Source: Bacillota bacterium
Lineage (GTDB): Bacteria; Bacillota; Sulfobacillia; Sulfobacillales; Sulfobacillaceae
Length of the DNA stretch: 54,253 nucleotides
Assembly (NCBI GenBank): GCA_023512105.1
Contig: JAIMAE010000003.1
Location: 1 to 54,253, forward strand
Reading direction: 5' to 3'
Under the pieces are notes generated by a model. That model was not told the DNA's origin. It did not search any database and was given only the letters and a program-made list of their open reading frames with translations. This document shows, in pieces, positions 1-8,494 of this stretch; positions within the stretch are counted from its first letter, which is position 1; the number at the start of each line of letters is the position of its first letter. The position numbers and the translations under genes were made by a program.

Positions 1-699
1 ACGGTGGTAGGCACCGACCCGCCAACCGACTTGGCGGTGCTGCGCATCCATCCCCGCCACCCCCTCAAACCAGTGGCTTTTGCCCCCTCGAGTGGGATTC
101 AGCCCGGGGATTTGGTGGTGGCCATCGGCAATTCGCTTGGGCTGCGACACAGCGTGACGGTGGGAGTGGTCTCGGCTCGGGAGCGGGTGCTGTACAAGGA
201 CGGTTGGGAGTTCCACCTGATTCAGACCGATGCCGCCATCAACCCCGGCAACAGCGGGGGACCGCTCCTCAATTTGAAGGGACAGCTGATCGGGATTAAT
301 TCCAGCAAGATCGCCCAGGCTGGGGTGGAAGGCATCGGTTTTGCCATCCCATCGGATACCGTGCAAGACGTGGTGCAACAAATCCTGCGCTACGGCCAGG
401 TGCGGCGACCGTGGCTAGGTCTTACGGTGGCCTCGGCCGGCCCCAATGGGGCGGGGCTCTTGGTGGTCACGGTGGCTCCGCGCGGTCCGGCCTCCGAGGC
501 CGGAATTCAGCCGGGAGACTTGCTGGTGGCGTTGGACGGAAAGCCGCTGCACACCTTGAACCAGTTGGTGGATAGCGTGTCGGCGCTGAGGGTGGGGTCC
601 AAGGTACCGGTACAGTTCTGGCGGCAAGGGGAGGTGAGGACCGCCATCCTGACCGTGGGCTGGATGCCCAACCCTGCCCAGGCCGCGACCGCCGGCTAG
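1..699 (+). CDS. HtrA/DegP-type serine protease with PDZ domain, 5'-truncated
   Basis: The frame is open from the window edge, so the true start, any membrane anchor and the catalytic His lie upstream. The visible 232 codons carry the trypsin-like Asp motif (DLAVLRI, about residues 10-16), the catalytic Ser motif GNSGGPL near residue 82 and a C-terminal PDZ domain (about residues 135-222, with GPASEAGIQPGD). By family, HtrA proteins are envelope proteases/chaperones that degrade misfolded exported proteins. The gene ends 4 bp inside the convergent gene at 696-1028 and precedes rlmH, the order seen near the Bacillus yyxA-rlmH locus. Identification as an HtrA-family protease is secure; the exact paralogue cannot be decided without the N-terminus. 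Confidence 0.92.
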   Translation, partial: TVVGTDPPTDLAVLRIHPRHPLKPVAFAPSSGIQPGDLVVAIGNSLGLRHSVTVGVVSARERVLYKDGWEFHLIQTDAAINPGNSGGPLLNLKGQLIGINSSKIAQAGVEGIGFAIPSDTVQDVVQQILRYGQVRRPWLGLTVASAGPNGAGLLVVTVAPRGPASEAGIQPGDLLVALDGKPLHTLNQLVDSVSALRVGSKVPVQFWRQGEVRTAILTVGWMPNPAQAATAG

Positions 700-1028
700 G
701 CGGTGGCGAAGCCGGCGAGCCAGTGGAAGTACCACGGGACAAACCAGGATGCGGCCAGGGAAACCCACACCATGGCCACCGAGAGCCACAAGAGCAGCTG
801 GGATAGCGACCAGCTGCGGGTGGGCCTGAGCTCCCACAGCAGGCTGAGGCCCAAAATCGCCAGCAGGGTCGTGAGCGCCAACACAATGACCGCACCGCGG
901 GCCAAGAAACGATGACTGGCCGCGTCCACCACCAGGGTGCCTCCTGAGGCGACGGCGACCAGGAGCGCGGAGGTCCAGGCCACCGCGCTGAAAGTGGTAC
1001 GACGGTTGGTCCGCGCCTCATCCTTCAT
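696..1028 (-). CDS. Small membrane protein, function unknown
   Basis: This 110-residue protein has a short charged N-terminus (KDEARTNRR) and three hydrophobic stretches at about residues 15-35, 42-66 and 78-105, so a three-helix inner-membrane protein is likely. No family motif was recognised. The stop overlaps the htrA stop by 4 bp in a tail-to-tail arrangement, and the start faces rlmH across a short divergent gap. An ATG is used, but no strong Shine-Dalgarno is seen. The hydrophobic periodicity makes it look like a real gene; the function is open. Confidence 0.6.
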   Translation of the reverse strand: MKDEARTNRRTTFSAVAWTSALLVAVASGGTLVVDAASHRFLARGAVIVLALTTLLAILGLSLLWELRPTRSWSLSQLLLWLSVAMVWVSLAASWFVPWYFHWLAGFATA

Positions 1029-1061
1029 AAATACCCCTACCTCTTGGTCGCGAGGCTTGGT

Positions 1062-1091
1062 TTGGACTTCCGCGACCTAATCTCCTAATAA
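1062..1091 (+). promoter_or_regulatory. Candidate SigA-type promoter for rlmH
   Basis: TTGGAC at 1062-1067 and TAATAA at 1086-1091 are separated by 18 bp in the AT-rich part of the divergent intergenic region. This would give a leader of about 50 nt before the rlmH start at 1148. It is seen by eye only. Confidence 0.35.
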
Positions 1092-1147
1092 TCTATATGA
1101 CTGGGCCAAAGGCTTTAGGACGGGCCCCGAGGGACAGGAGGATGGCG

Positions 1148-1612
1148 ATGCGGCTTGTGACCATCGGCCGACCGCGGCTCCGCCCGCTGGCCGACGCCAT
1201 CGAGGAATACCGGCGGCGGATTGGCCAGTGGCAAGTGCTGGAGTGGACGGCGGTGGCGCCGGCCCGCGGGGCGGTCGGCCAAGACCCGGAGGCGGCTCTG
1301 CGCTTCGAGGGAGACCGGCTCCTCTCGGCTTTGAGGACGGATGAGTTCGTGGTGCTGCTGGCCGTCGACGGGGTCGAGGACGACTCCCGCGCCTTTGCCG
1401 ACCGCCTGCGACGGTGGCAGGTTGAAGGCCGACGGCTGGCCTTCGTGGTGGGAGGAGCGTATGGAGTCGATGACCGGGTGGCCGCGCGCTCGCAATGGCG
1501 GTGGTCGCTTTCGCGGCTCACCTTGCCGCACGAACTGGCGCAGCTGGTGGCGGTGGAACAGATCTACCGCGCGTTTACAATCTTGGCCGGCCATCCCTAT
1601 CATAAAGAGTAA
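1148..1612 (+). CDS. rlmH: 23S rRNA (pseudouridine1915-N3)-methyltransferase RlmH
   Basis: A SPOUT-class methyltransferase that modifies pseudouridine 1915 in helix 69 of 23S rRNA, using S-adenosylmethionine in the cytoplasm. The 154-residue product is close to the family length of about 159. It shows the N-terminal MRLVTIGRP strand, the SAM-knot signature GGAYGVDD and the C-terminal block HELAQLVAVEQIYRAF followed by GHPYHKE. The frame is open from 1097, but AGGAGG at 1136-1141 lies 6 nt before the ATG at 1148, whereas the ATG at 1142 touches it, so 1148 is chosen. It heads a short run with the oxidoreductase and MazG-like genes. Confidence 0.95.
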   Translation: MRLVTIGRPRLRPLADAIEEYRRRIGQWQVLEWTAVAPARGAVGQDPEAALRFEGDRLLSALRTDEFVVLLAVDGVEDDSRAFADRLRRWQVEGRRLAFVVGGAYGVDDRVAARSQWRWSLSRLTLPHELAQLVAVEQIYRAFTILAGHPYHKE

Positions 1613-1644
1613 TCGCCGCAAGGGCCGAGAAAGGATGGGAGACG

Positions 1645-2682
1645 TTGGTGAAGCTGTTTGAGCCATTTGAATACCGGGGACTTCGGCTGAAAAACCGGAT
1701 CGTCATGTCCCCTATGTGTCAGTACTCGGTTTGGGATGAGGACGGCATCCCCAACGCGTGGCACATGGTCCATTACGTCAGTCGTGCGGTGGGAGGAACC
1801 GGCCTGATCATCTTCGAAATGACCGGCGTGCTGCCAGACGGCCGGATCACCGTCAATGACCTCGGGCTGTGGAACAGCCAGCAGGCCGAGGGGTTTGCCC
1901 GGGTGATCCACGAGATTCACCGCTACGGCGCCAAGGCCGGCATCCAGATTGCTCACGCCGGCCGCAAGACCGAGTCTCTTTCCTTGAAGCCTTCGGCTCC
2001 TTCTGCCATCGCCTTCTCCGACCGCTACCGGGTTCCCCATGCCCTGACCCTGGAGGAAATCGGCCAGGTGGTGGACGCCTTTGCCAACGCGGCGCGACTG
2101 GCGGTGGCCGCGGGAGTCGATATGTTGGAACTGCACGGAGCCCACGGCTACCTGATTCATCAATTTCTCTCCCCCCTGTCCAACCAGCGCGAGGACGCCT
2201 ACGGGAAAGAGCCCACCCGTTTTGCGGTGGAGGTGATTCGGGCGGTCAAGCGCGCCCTGCCTGATCACATCCCGCTCGCCGTCCGGGTCTCGGCGACCGA
2301 ATACGACGCCGGCGGGTACAACTTTGAGACCTTTCTACCCATGGCCCGCGCCATGCGCGATGCGGGTGCGGACCTGTTCGACGTCTCCTCCGGCGGAAAC
2401 ACGCCCACCCCGCGGCCGAGCTTTCCCGGTTACCAGGTTCCTTTTGCGGCGGAGATTCGCCGGCAGCTCAAGGTACCGGTGATTGCCGTCGGGGCCTTGG
2501 AGTCATACCCCTTGGCCGAAGCGGTGTTGCGACAAGAGCAAGCCGACCTGATCGCGGTGGCGCGGGGGCACCTCATCGACCCCTATTGGGCCAACTCGGC
2601 AGCCCGCGCGCTGGGGGCCAAAGTCCAGGTGCCCAAGGCCTATTGGCGCGCCTTCCCCTCAGAGTTTGTCGGGCAAGGTTAA
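1645..2682 (+). CDS. namA: NADPH dehydrogenase, old yellow enzyme family (YqjM/NamA type)
   Basis: An FMN-dependent ene-reductase of the YqjM class, which reduces activated C=C bonds of enones using NADPH. The 345-residue TIM barrel begins with the class motif LKNRIVMSPMCQYS, whose Cys tunes the flavin in YqjM, and contains the substrate-binding HAGRK segment (about residue 107) and the YqjM-like LELHGAHGYLIHQFLSP block. The chosen start is TTG at 1645, preceded by GGATGGGAG; GTG at 1648 is an equal alternative. It follows rlmH after 32 bp and precedes the MazG-like gene by 28 bp, probably co-transcribed. The physiological substrate is unknown; YqjM homologues are usually linked to detoxification of electrophiles. 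Confidence 0.9.
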   Translation: MVKLFEPFEYRGLRLKNRIVMSPMCQYSVWDEDGIPNAWHMVHYVSRAVGGTGLIIFEMTGVLPDGRITVNDLGLWNSQQAEGFARVIHEIHRYGAKAGIQIAHAGRKTESLSLKPSAPSAIAFSDRYRVPHALTLEEIGQVVDAFANAARLAVAAGVDMLELHGAHGYLIHQFLSPLSNQREDAYGKEPTRFAVEVIRAVKRALPDHIPLAVRVSATEYDAGGYNFETFLPMARAMRDAGADLFDVSSGGNTPTPRPSFPGYQVPFAAEIRRQLKVPVIAVGALESYPLAEAVLRQEQADLIAVARGHLIDPYWANSAARALGAKVQVPKAYWRAFPSEFVGQG

Positions 2683-2710
2683 GGGGTCCACTTCTGGGGA
2701 GGGCAGCGCG

Positions 2711-3073
2711 ATGGAAATCCGCGAGATGCAAGCGCAGGTCGACGAGTGGATCGGGCAGTTTGAAGAGGGGTACTTCTCCCCTCCGATCATGATCCTCCGC
2801 CTGGCCGAAGAGTTGGGCGAGCTCAGCCGCGAGGTCAATCATCGCTATGGCCCGAAGACCAAGAAGCCGACGGAGCCCGAGGGGTCGTTGGCCATGGAGC
2901 TGGGAGACCTGCTGTTCGTCCTGGTCTCCTTTGCCAACGCCCTGGGGATTGACCTGGAGACCGCCTTTTCCGCCGTGATGGCAAAGTATAGAAGCCGAGA
3001 CGGGCAACGCTGGACTCCTAAACGGCAGGGTGAGCATCCCGAGGAACCGTCATCGCCTCCGCAACCTGAGTAA
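2711..3073 (+). CDS. ypjD: MazG-like nucleotide pyrophosphohydrolase (YpjD type)
   Basis: This 120-residue all-alpha NTP pyrophosphohydrolase resembles Bacillus YpjD closely: VDEWIGQFEEGYFSP, the metal-binding EELGELSREVNHRYG helix, and LAMELGDLLFVLV with the second acidic cluster (ExxD). Such enzymes hydrolyse non-canonical or excess nucleoside triphosphates to monophosphates. The frame is open from 2666, inside namA, but GGGGAGGG at about 2697-2704 fits the ATG at 2711 and the family N-terminus. The 3' end overlaps the convergent dehydrogenase gene by 56 bp, and the tail after TPKRQGE is poorly conserved. Confidence 0.88.
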   Translation: MEIREMQAQVDEWIGQFEEGYFSPPIMILRLAEELGELSREVNHRYGPKTKKPTEPEGSLAMELGDLLFVLVSFANALGIDLETAFSAVMAKYRSRDGQRWTPKRQGEHPEEPSSPPQPE

Positions 3074-3866
3074 GGGCCCGGCTGATCGGCATGGGTACCC
3101 CCAAGGTCTCCCCACACTCCGCGGCCAGGCGAAAGTCCTTGTGATGCCAACTGTTGGCACCCGCTGGGGGCGGGACCTCGCCTGTGCGTAGCCAGGCGTC
3201 TAAGGTGGAGGCGAGGCGGTCGGGTTCATGGACGGCGGTCATCAACTCCAACAGCTGCGCCGGTGCCATGCCCCCGGCCTCGGCCAGGCGCATGGCCTCA
3301 TGCCAAACGAAGCGTTCGGCGCCAGAGATTAAATTCTTCACTAACTTGGCCAGGTTTCCCATGCCCAGCGGACCCATGTGCAACACCGCCCGTCCCATGC
3401 GCAAAAGGTGGGGGGTTAAAGCCTGCACCGCCTGCGGTTCGCCCCCAACCAGGAACACCGCCTGCCCGGCCCGGGTGACCGAGGGCACTCCAACCACCGG
3501 ACAGTCCATCACCACCGCTCGGCCGCCCAGCGCCTCGGCCACCCGTTGGGTAGTGGCCGGAAGCACGGTGCTGTGGATCAGCAGAAAGGGGCGATGCTCG
3601 CCGAGTCCGCTCACGACGCCGTTTAGGCCTAAACAGGCCTCTTCCACGTCGGCGTCGGCGGGGACGATTACCTCGATCAGGTGGGATTCTTTGGCCACCT
3701 CGGCCGGCGTGGCGCGCAACCCCACCCCAAGTTCGACCAGGCGGGATTGCGCCATCGCGCTGGGGTCGTAAGCGATGACCGTGTAGAGGGAATCGGACGT
3801 CTCTTTTAACCGGGCAATGAGCGCTCGGCCCATCGCGCCTCCTCCGATGAATCCTACGGTAGGCAT
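3018..3866 (-). CDS. NAD(P)-dependent beta-hydroxyacid dehydrogenase (3-hydroxyisobutyrate dehydrogenase family)
   Basis: This 282-residue protein of the 6-phosphogluconate-dehydrogenase-like superfamily has the N-terminal dinucleotide motif VGFIGGGAMG, the family LIHSTVLPATTQ segment, the GAPVxG-like substrate block (DCPVVGVPSVTRAG) and the catalytic Lys in GNLAKLVKNLISG, followed by the all-alpha domain with HKDFRLA. Members oxidise 3-hydroxyisobutyrate, tartronate semialdehyde or related acids; the substrate cannot be assigned from sequence. Valine degradation would fit the nearby bkd operon, but that is inference. AAAGGAG lies 8-9 nt before the ATG. It is monocistronic and convergent with ypjD. 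Confidence 0.85.
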   Translation of the reverse strand: MPTVGFIGGGAMGRALIARLKETSDSLYTVIAYDPSAMAQSRLVELGVGLRATPAEVAKESHLIEVIVPADADVEEACLGLNGVVSGLGEHRPFLLIHSTVLPATTQRVAEALGGRAVVMDCPVVGVPSVTRAGQAVFLVGGEPQAVQALTPHLLRMGRAVLHMGPLGMGNLAKLVKNLISGAERFVWHEAMRLAEAGGMAPAQLLELMTAVHEPDRLASTLDAWLRTGEVPPPAGANSWHHKDFRLAAECGETLGVPMPISRALTQVAEAMTVPRDAHPAV

Positions 3867-4117
3867 AGGCCTTCTCCTTTCGACCGGCTCCCAACCAGAC
3901 CTGCTTTGAGAATTTCGACATCAGGGCGGGGAATCCTCCCCCCCAATGCCAAAAGTTACCATCTTGATTGGTCGACTGTATGAGAGGCGGCCTTGTCGAC
4001 CCTTGCCCGCCCTACTGGCGGAGAGGCGGCAGGAGGTCCAGGGCGTGGGGCCACTGCGCCAGATCTCGCAACTTGCCTTGCGCTGACTATGGAAAAGGGA
4101 TACAACAGGGGAAGGTG

Positions 4118-5725
4118 ATGCCAGTGTTCTCGTTGTCGATGTATCCCGCCACCACCATCTGGGGCCCCAGGGGCATGGTGGCCAGCGGACATCCCTTGGC
4201 GACCTCAGCCGGGTTGGCCACTTTGGCGCGTGGTGGCAATGCCGTGGATGCCGCGCTGGCGATGGCTTGGGTGACCGGAGTGGTCATGCCCGACATGTGC
4301 GGGCTGGGTGGAGAAGCGTTTGCTCTGGTGGCCTCTCCCCAACAGGCTCCCGAGGCCTGGCTGGGCAGCGGTGTTTTGCCGCGTGGATTTCGGGAAGATC
4401 TGCTCCCGCCCGGGGAGCTTCTGCCTCTGCGGGGCGGAGCCTCGGTGACGGTGCCGGGAGCGGTGTCGCTCTACTTTGCCCTCCATGAGCGGCATGGTCG
4501 CCTGGAGATGAACGAGGTTGTCGAGCCGGCGGTGACCTTGGCCCGAGGCGGCTTTCCCGTCGACCGTCGCCTGAAGACCAGCCTTGAGGAGTTCAGGTCG
4601 GTCATCGCCGACGACCCGGCGGTGGCGGCTCGCTTCTATCCCGACGGGCAGGCGCTGGCAGAAGGGGCGCTGGTGGTGGCGCCGGAATTGGCGGACGCCC
4701 TGGAGGAGGTGGTAAAGAGCCGCGGTCAGACGTTGTATGGAGGCTCGCTCGGCAACGCGGTGGTCGATGCCGTGCGGAGAAGCGGAGGTTTTCTCTCCCT
4801 GGAGGACTTGGCCCAGCATCGCACCGAGACGGCCGAGCCCCTGACCTTGGACTGGCAGGGGTGGACGTTGGCGGTGCCTCCTCCCCCTAGTGCCGGAGTG
4901 GTGTTGCTGGAGGCCTTTGGCATCGTGGACCCCGACACCATCTCTCCCCGGTGGCGAGAGTCAGGAGCCGAGGTGCACCGAGTCATCGAGGCGCTGCGCT
5001 TGGCCTTTGCTGACCGCCGGCGCTACGCCGGGGACCCCGCGGTGGTGCACTTTGCAGCTCAAGATCTCTTGACCGACTCGCATCTGGCCCAGCTTCGAGC
5101 CCGGATCGGGGCCTCGGCGCTTCCCATCTCGACCGCGCTGACGACCGGGGATACTACCTCCATGGTGGCGGTCGACGGGGAGGGCCGAATGGTCTCGTTG
5201 ATTCACAGCCTCGCCTTGGCCTTTGGCTCGGGGGTGTTCGTCAAGGAGGGCGGGTTCTTTCTGAACAACCGAGCGGGACGGTCCTTCAACCGACTGCCAG
5301 GCCATCCCAACCAAGCCATTCCCGGTAAACGGCCGATGCACACCTTGGTGCCGTGGATGGTGATGCGGGGGGAAGAGCCGGTGATCGCGGGCAACACCAT
5401 GGGTGGGGACGGCCAGCCGCAGTGGAACCTGATGCTGTTGTTGGACCTCTTACGCGGCCAGGTGTTGCCTGGCGAGGCAGTCAGCCTGCCGCGGCTTGCG
5501 GTGATGCCGGCCACCGACGCCCACACCTTAACCCAGCCCACCGTGGTGAGCTTGGAAGCCCGGTTTAGCCCCGAGGTGCTGGGAGAGTTGGAACGGCGAG
5601 GCCACCGCATCAAGGTGGTGGGGCCGTGGGCAGGGGGCGGATCGTTGCAAGTGGTCCAGCGGCTTAGGGGCGGCTGGGCCGGTGCATCCGATCCTCGCGG
5701 CGGCGGACAGACCCAGGGCCTATGA
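4118..5725 (+). CDS. ggt: Gamma-glutamyltransferase family Ntn-hydrolase
   Basis: This 535-residue member of the gamma-glutamyltranspeptidase family is made as a proenzyme that cleaves itself before a catalytic Thr. The block GDTTSMVAVDGEGRMVS matches the start of the small subunit in GGT (catalytic Thr at TTSM). The N-terminal ATSAGLATLARGGNAVDAA, GLGGEAF and C-terminal PMHTLVPWMV and NTMGGDGQPQWN blocks are typical. Relatives hydrolyse glutathione or gamma-glutamyl/acyl amides. No signal peptide is seen at the chosen ATG, preceded by AGGGGAAGG, so a cytoplasmic location is likely. The frame is open from 3968. The 250-bp upstream gap holds a GGTCGAC/GTCGACC inverted repeat (3970-3976, 3995-4001) of unknown use. 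Confidence 0.88.
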   Translation: MPVFSLSMYPATTIWGPRGMVASGHPLATSAGLATLARGGNAVDAALAMAWVTGVVMPDMCGLGGEAFALVASPQQAPEAWLGSGVLPRGFREDLLPPGELLPLRGGASVTVPGAVSLYFALHERHGRLEMNEVVEPAVTLARGGFPVDRRLKTSLEEFRSVIADDPAVAARFYPDGQALAEGALVVAPELADALEEVVKSRGQTLYGGSLGNAVVDAVRRSGGFLSLEDLAQHRTETAEPLTLDWQGWTLAVPPPPSAGVVLLEAFGIVDPDTISPRWRESGAEVHRVIEALRLAFADRRRYAGDPAVVHFAAQDLLTDSHLAQLRARIGASALPISTALTTGDTTSMVAVDGEGRMVSLIHSLALAFGSGVFVKEGGFFLNNRAGRSFNRLPGHPNQAIPGKRPMHTLVPWMVMRGEEPVIAGNTMGGDGQPQWNLMLLLDLLRGQVLPGEAVSLPRLAVMPATDAHTLTQPTVVSLEARFSPEVLGELERRGHRIKVVGPWAGGGSLQVVQRLRGGWAGASDPRGGGQTQGL

Positions 5726-5778
5726 TGCCCAATATTTTTCGCCGAAATGGACCAAACTGAAAGGAAGGGGGCGTTCCT

Positions 5779-7182
5779 TTGGCGGCAACCAGTTATGACC
5801 TCGTGGTGGTAGGCGGCGGGACCGGTGGTTACGTGGCCGCCATCCGGGCGGCGCAGTTGGGGATGTCGGTGGCGGTAGTCGAAAAGGAGAAGGTCGGCGG
5901 AACCTGCCTGCACGTGGGGTGTATCCCGACCAAGGCCTTGTTGCACACCGCCGAGGTGCTGCACCAGGTGCGCAACGGGGAGTCCATGGGGATCGTCGTG
6001 GGCTCGGTGGCTCTCGACTACGCCAAGGCAGCGGCCTACAAGGAGCGGGTGGTCAACCAGCTCTACCGCGGCGTGCAATACCTGCTGAAGAAAAACGGGG
6101 TGACCACCATTTCCGGGCGCGGCCGTTTGGTCGACGCCCACCGCGTTCTTGTGGAGCGGGAAGGGGCGAGCGAGGAGGTGTCGGGGAAGAACCTGCTCAT
6201 CGCCACCGGTTCAGTCCCCCGCGGGCTTCCTGGGGTGCCGTTCGACGGCCAGCGGGTGGTCAACTCCGACCACGTCTTGTCCAGCTCGGACGTGCCGCGG
6301 TCCATCCTCATTCTCGGGGGCGGTGCCATCGGGGTGGAATTTGCCTCGATGTACAACGACTTTGGTTGTGAGGTGACGCTGGTAGAGATGATGGACCAGC
6401 TGTTGCCGAACGATGACCCCGACATCGCCAAGACGTTGCGCAACCTCTTCACCCGGCGGGGGATCACGGTGATGACGGGAGCCCGCTTGCAGACGGAAAC
6501 CCTTCAGGTCACCGGGGAGGGCGTGGTGGCGTCGGTGGTGGAGGCCGACGGCTCGTCGAAGCAGGTTCGGGCAGAGCGGCTGTTGGTGGCCATCGGGCGC
6601 AGCCCGGTCACCGAGGGGCTTGGGCTGGAGGCGGTGGGGGTCGCCACGGAGCGGGGCTTCATCCGCGTCGACCAGCGGTACCGGACCAGCGTGCCGGGGA
6701 TTTACGCCATCGGGGATGTGATTGGCGGCTACCTTTTGGCCCATGTGGCGGCCCACGAGGGGATCATCGCAGTGGAAACTATGGCCGGCCTAGACCCCGA
6801 GGGCCTCTCCCCGGTCCGCATTCCCCGGGTGACCTACTGCCGGCCCGAGGTGGCTTCCTTGGGCTGGACCGAGCGGGAGGCTCAGGCGCAGGGCTTTGAG
6901 GTGAAGGTGGGGACCTTTCCGCTCCGGGCCAACGGCCGTTCCCTCATCCTGGGCGAGGCGGACGGCATGGTCAAGCTGATTGCGGACAAGAAGACGGATG
7001 CCCTGTTGGGCGCTCACCTGATCGGCCCGAACGCCTCGGAGCTCATCAACGAAATGGCCTTGGCGCGCTTTTTGGAAGGCACGGGCTGGGAGGTGGCGGA
7101 GAGCGTGCACGCCCACCCCACGGTCTCGGAAACCTTGCATGAGGCCGCCTTGGCACTGGATGGTCATGCAATTCACGTGTAA
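5779..7182 (+). CDS. lpdV: Dihydrolipoyl dehydrogenase (E3 of branched-chain 2-oxoacid dehydrogenase)
   Basis: A FAD- and NAD-dependent flavoprotein that reoxidises dihydrolipoamide on the E2 subunit. The 467 residues match the family length. An N-terminal GGGTGGYVAAIRAAQLG FAD motif and the redox-active disulfide GGTCLHVGCIPTKAL are followed by the NAD-binding GGGAIGVEFASMYNDFG, the FAD motif YAIGDV and the C-terminal active-site His-Glu in HAHPTVSE. The start is TTG at 5779, 7 nt after AAGGAAGGGGG. It is the first gene of the lpd-bkdAA-bkdAB-bkdB series, though 260 bp separate it from bkdAA. The role as bkd E3 comes from this position; the protein could also serve other 2-oxoacid dehydrogenases. 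Confidence 0.95.
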   Translation: MAATSYDLVVVGGGTGGYVAAIRAAQLGMSVAVVEKEKVGGTCLHVGCIPTKALLHTAEVLHQVRNGESMGIVVGSVALDYAKAAAYKERVVNQLYRGVQYLLKKNGVTTISGRGRLVDAHRVLVEREGASEEVSGKNLLIATGSVPRGLPGVPFDGQRVVNSDHVLSSSDVPRSILILGGGAIGVEFASMYNDFGCEVTLVEMMDQLLPNDDPDIAKTLRNLFTRRGITVMTGARLQTETLQVTGEGVVASVVEADGSSKQVRAERLLVAIGRSPVTEGLGLEAVGVATERGFIRVDQRYRTSVPGIYAIGDVIGGYLLAHVAAHEGIIAVETMAGLDPEGLSPVRIPRVTYCRPEVASLGWTEREAQAQGFEVKVGTFPLRANGRSLILGEADGMVKLIADKKTDALLGAHLIGPNASELINEMALARFLEGTGWEVAESVHAHPTVSETLHEAALALDGHAIHV

Positions 7183-7442
7183 TAAATTGCAATTGCGGAT
7201 TGGTCGTCTTTGCGTCCGGACTACCCTCCGAGAGCGCAAAGGATTACAATGGCCATGGCATGAGAGCCTTGTGCGGCTGGAGGGGACGAGGGCAAGGGAG
7301 GTCGTCGGGCAGAAGGCCCCGCTGGCTGCAACAGGCACGGCAGGCGCGGATGAGCGGAATAAATATTCGGACGCCACGCCCTCTTCTTGTGGCCGGGCGG
7401 GCTGTCCCATCGGCGCCGTGAGGCGGAAAGGAGAGGGAGAGG
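7183..7442 (+). other. Intergenic leader between lpd and bkdAA; no gene seen
   Basis: This 260-bp stretch has no protein with recognisable features, although one frame is open (7139-7450). A TTTGCG/CGCAAA inverted repeat lies near 7210-7240, and TACAAT at 7245-7250 could be a -10 without an evident -35. The 3' end carries the bkdAA ribosome site (AAAGGAGAGGG). I looked for T-box and TPP-type conserved cores and did not find them. Confidence 0.4.
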
Positions 7443-8420
7443 TTGGCTGATTCCCAAATGACCCCGGAGTTGATGAAGGAAATCTACTATTACATGGCGC
7501 TTTCGCGGGCGGTGGACGACCGGATGTGGATCTTAAACCGGCAGGGCAAAGCCCCGGTGGTCTACTCCTCCAACGGTCACGAAGCGGCCCAGGTGGGTTC
7601 GGCGTTTGCCTTGAACCGGGGGGAGGACTGGATCGCCCCCTACTACCGCGACCTGGCCCTGGTTTTGGCCTGGGGGATGACGCCTCGCGAGGTGATGTTG
7701 CACGTCTTGGCCCGAGCCGACGATCCCAATTCCGGCGGTCGACAGATGCCCGCCCACTGGGGATCCCGGCGCCTTCACATTTTGAGCGGGGGATCGGTGG
7801 TGGCCACTCAGAACGCGCACGCCGCCGGATTGGCGCTGGCCTCCAAGATGTTAAAGGACGGCCGGGTGGCGGTGGCCTACTTCGGGGAGGGGTCGACCAG
7901 CCAAGGCGAGTTCCACGAGGCGCTCAATTTCGCCGCGGTCTGGAAACTTCCGGTCATCTTCTTCAACGAGAACAACGGGTACGCCATCTCGGTGCCCCAG
8001 CGCAAACAGATGGCGATTACCGACGTGGCCGCCCGCGCCCAAGGGTATGGCATCCCCGGGGTGATCGTCGACGGCAACGACCCGATTAAAGTTTGGGAGG
8101 TTACCCGGGCGGCGGCTGAGCGGGCGCGGCGGGGCGAAGGACCGACCCTGATCGAGGCCAAGACCTATCGCTTTGTGCCCCACTCCAGCGATGACGACGA
8201 CCGAGCCTACCGTTCCCGGGAAGAGGTCATGGAGTGGAAGAAGCGCGACCCCTTGATCACCTTTGAGCAGCGATTGGAGGCGGAGGGGATCCTCAGCGCG
8301 GAGGAAAAAGCCCGGATGCAACAGCAGATCAAGGACGCCGTCAACGATGCCACCGACTACGCCGAGAAGGCGGCGTTGCCGGATCCGGCGACTTTGGAAC
8401 GCTACGTCTACGCGGAATAA
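7443..8420 (+). CDS. bkdAA: Branched-chain 2-oxoacid dehydrogenase E1 component, alpha subunit
   Basis: The thiamine-diphosphate-binding alpha subunit of E1, which decarboxylates the 2-oxoacids of Leu, Ile and Val and reductively acylates lipoyl-E2. The 325 residues resemble Bacillus BkdAA closely: GHEAAQVGSAFALNRG, the PYYRDLALVLAWGMT block, DPNSGGRQMPAHWG, the ThDP motif GEGSTSQGEFHEALNFA with NNGYAIS, and the phosphorylation-loop-like PHSSDDDD, which marks the branched-chain rather than the pyruvate enzyme. TTG start, preceded by GGAAAGGAGAGGG. It is followed by the beta subunit after 74 bp. Confidence 0.93.
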   Translation: MADSQMTPELMKEIYYYMALSRAVDDRMWILNRQGKAPVVYSSNGHEAAQVGSAFALNRGEDWIAPYYRDLALVLAWGMTPREVMLHVLARADDPNSGGRQMPAHWGSRRLHILSGGSVVATQNAHAAGLALASKMLKDGRVAVAYFGEGSTSQGEFHEALNFAAVWKLPVIFFNENNGYAISVPQRKQMAITDVAARAQGYGIPGVIVDGNDPIKVWEVTRAAAERARRGEGPTLIEAKTYRFVPHSSDDDDRAYRSREEVMEWKKRDPLITFEQRLEAEGILSAEEKARMQQQIKDAVNDATDYAEKAALPDPATLERYVYAE

Positions 8421-8494
8421 ACCTGTCTTACGTCAAGAAGTTTTTGCGATAAGGAGGGTAAGCCCGGCGTAGGCGGATGCGGCCGGGTAGAGGT

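Noticed and set aside
7183-7442. T-box leader before bkdAA
   Set aside because: The conserved T-box antiterminator sequence (AGGGTGGNACCGCG type) is absent.
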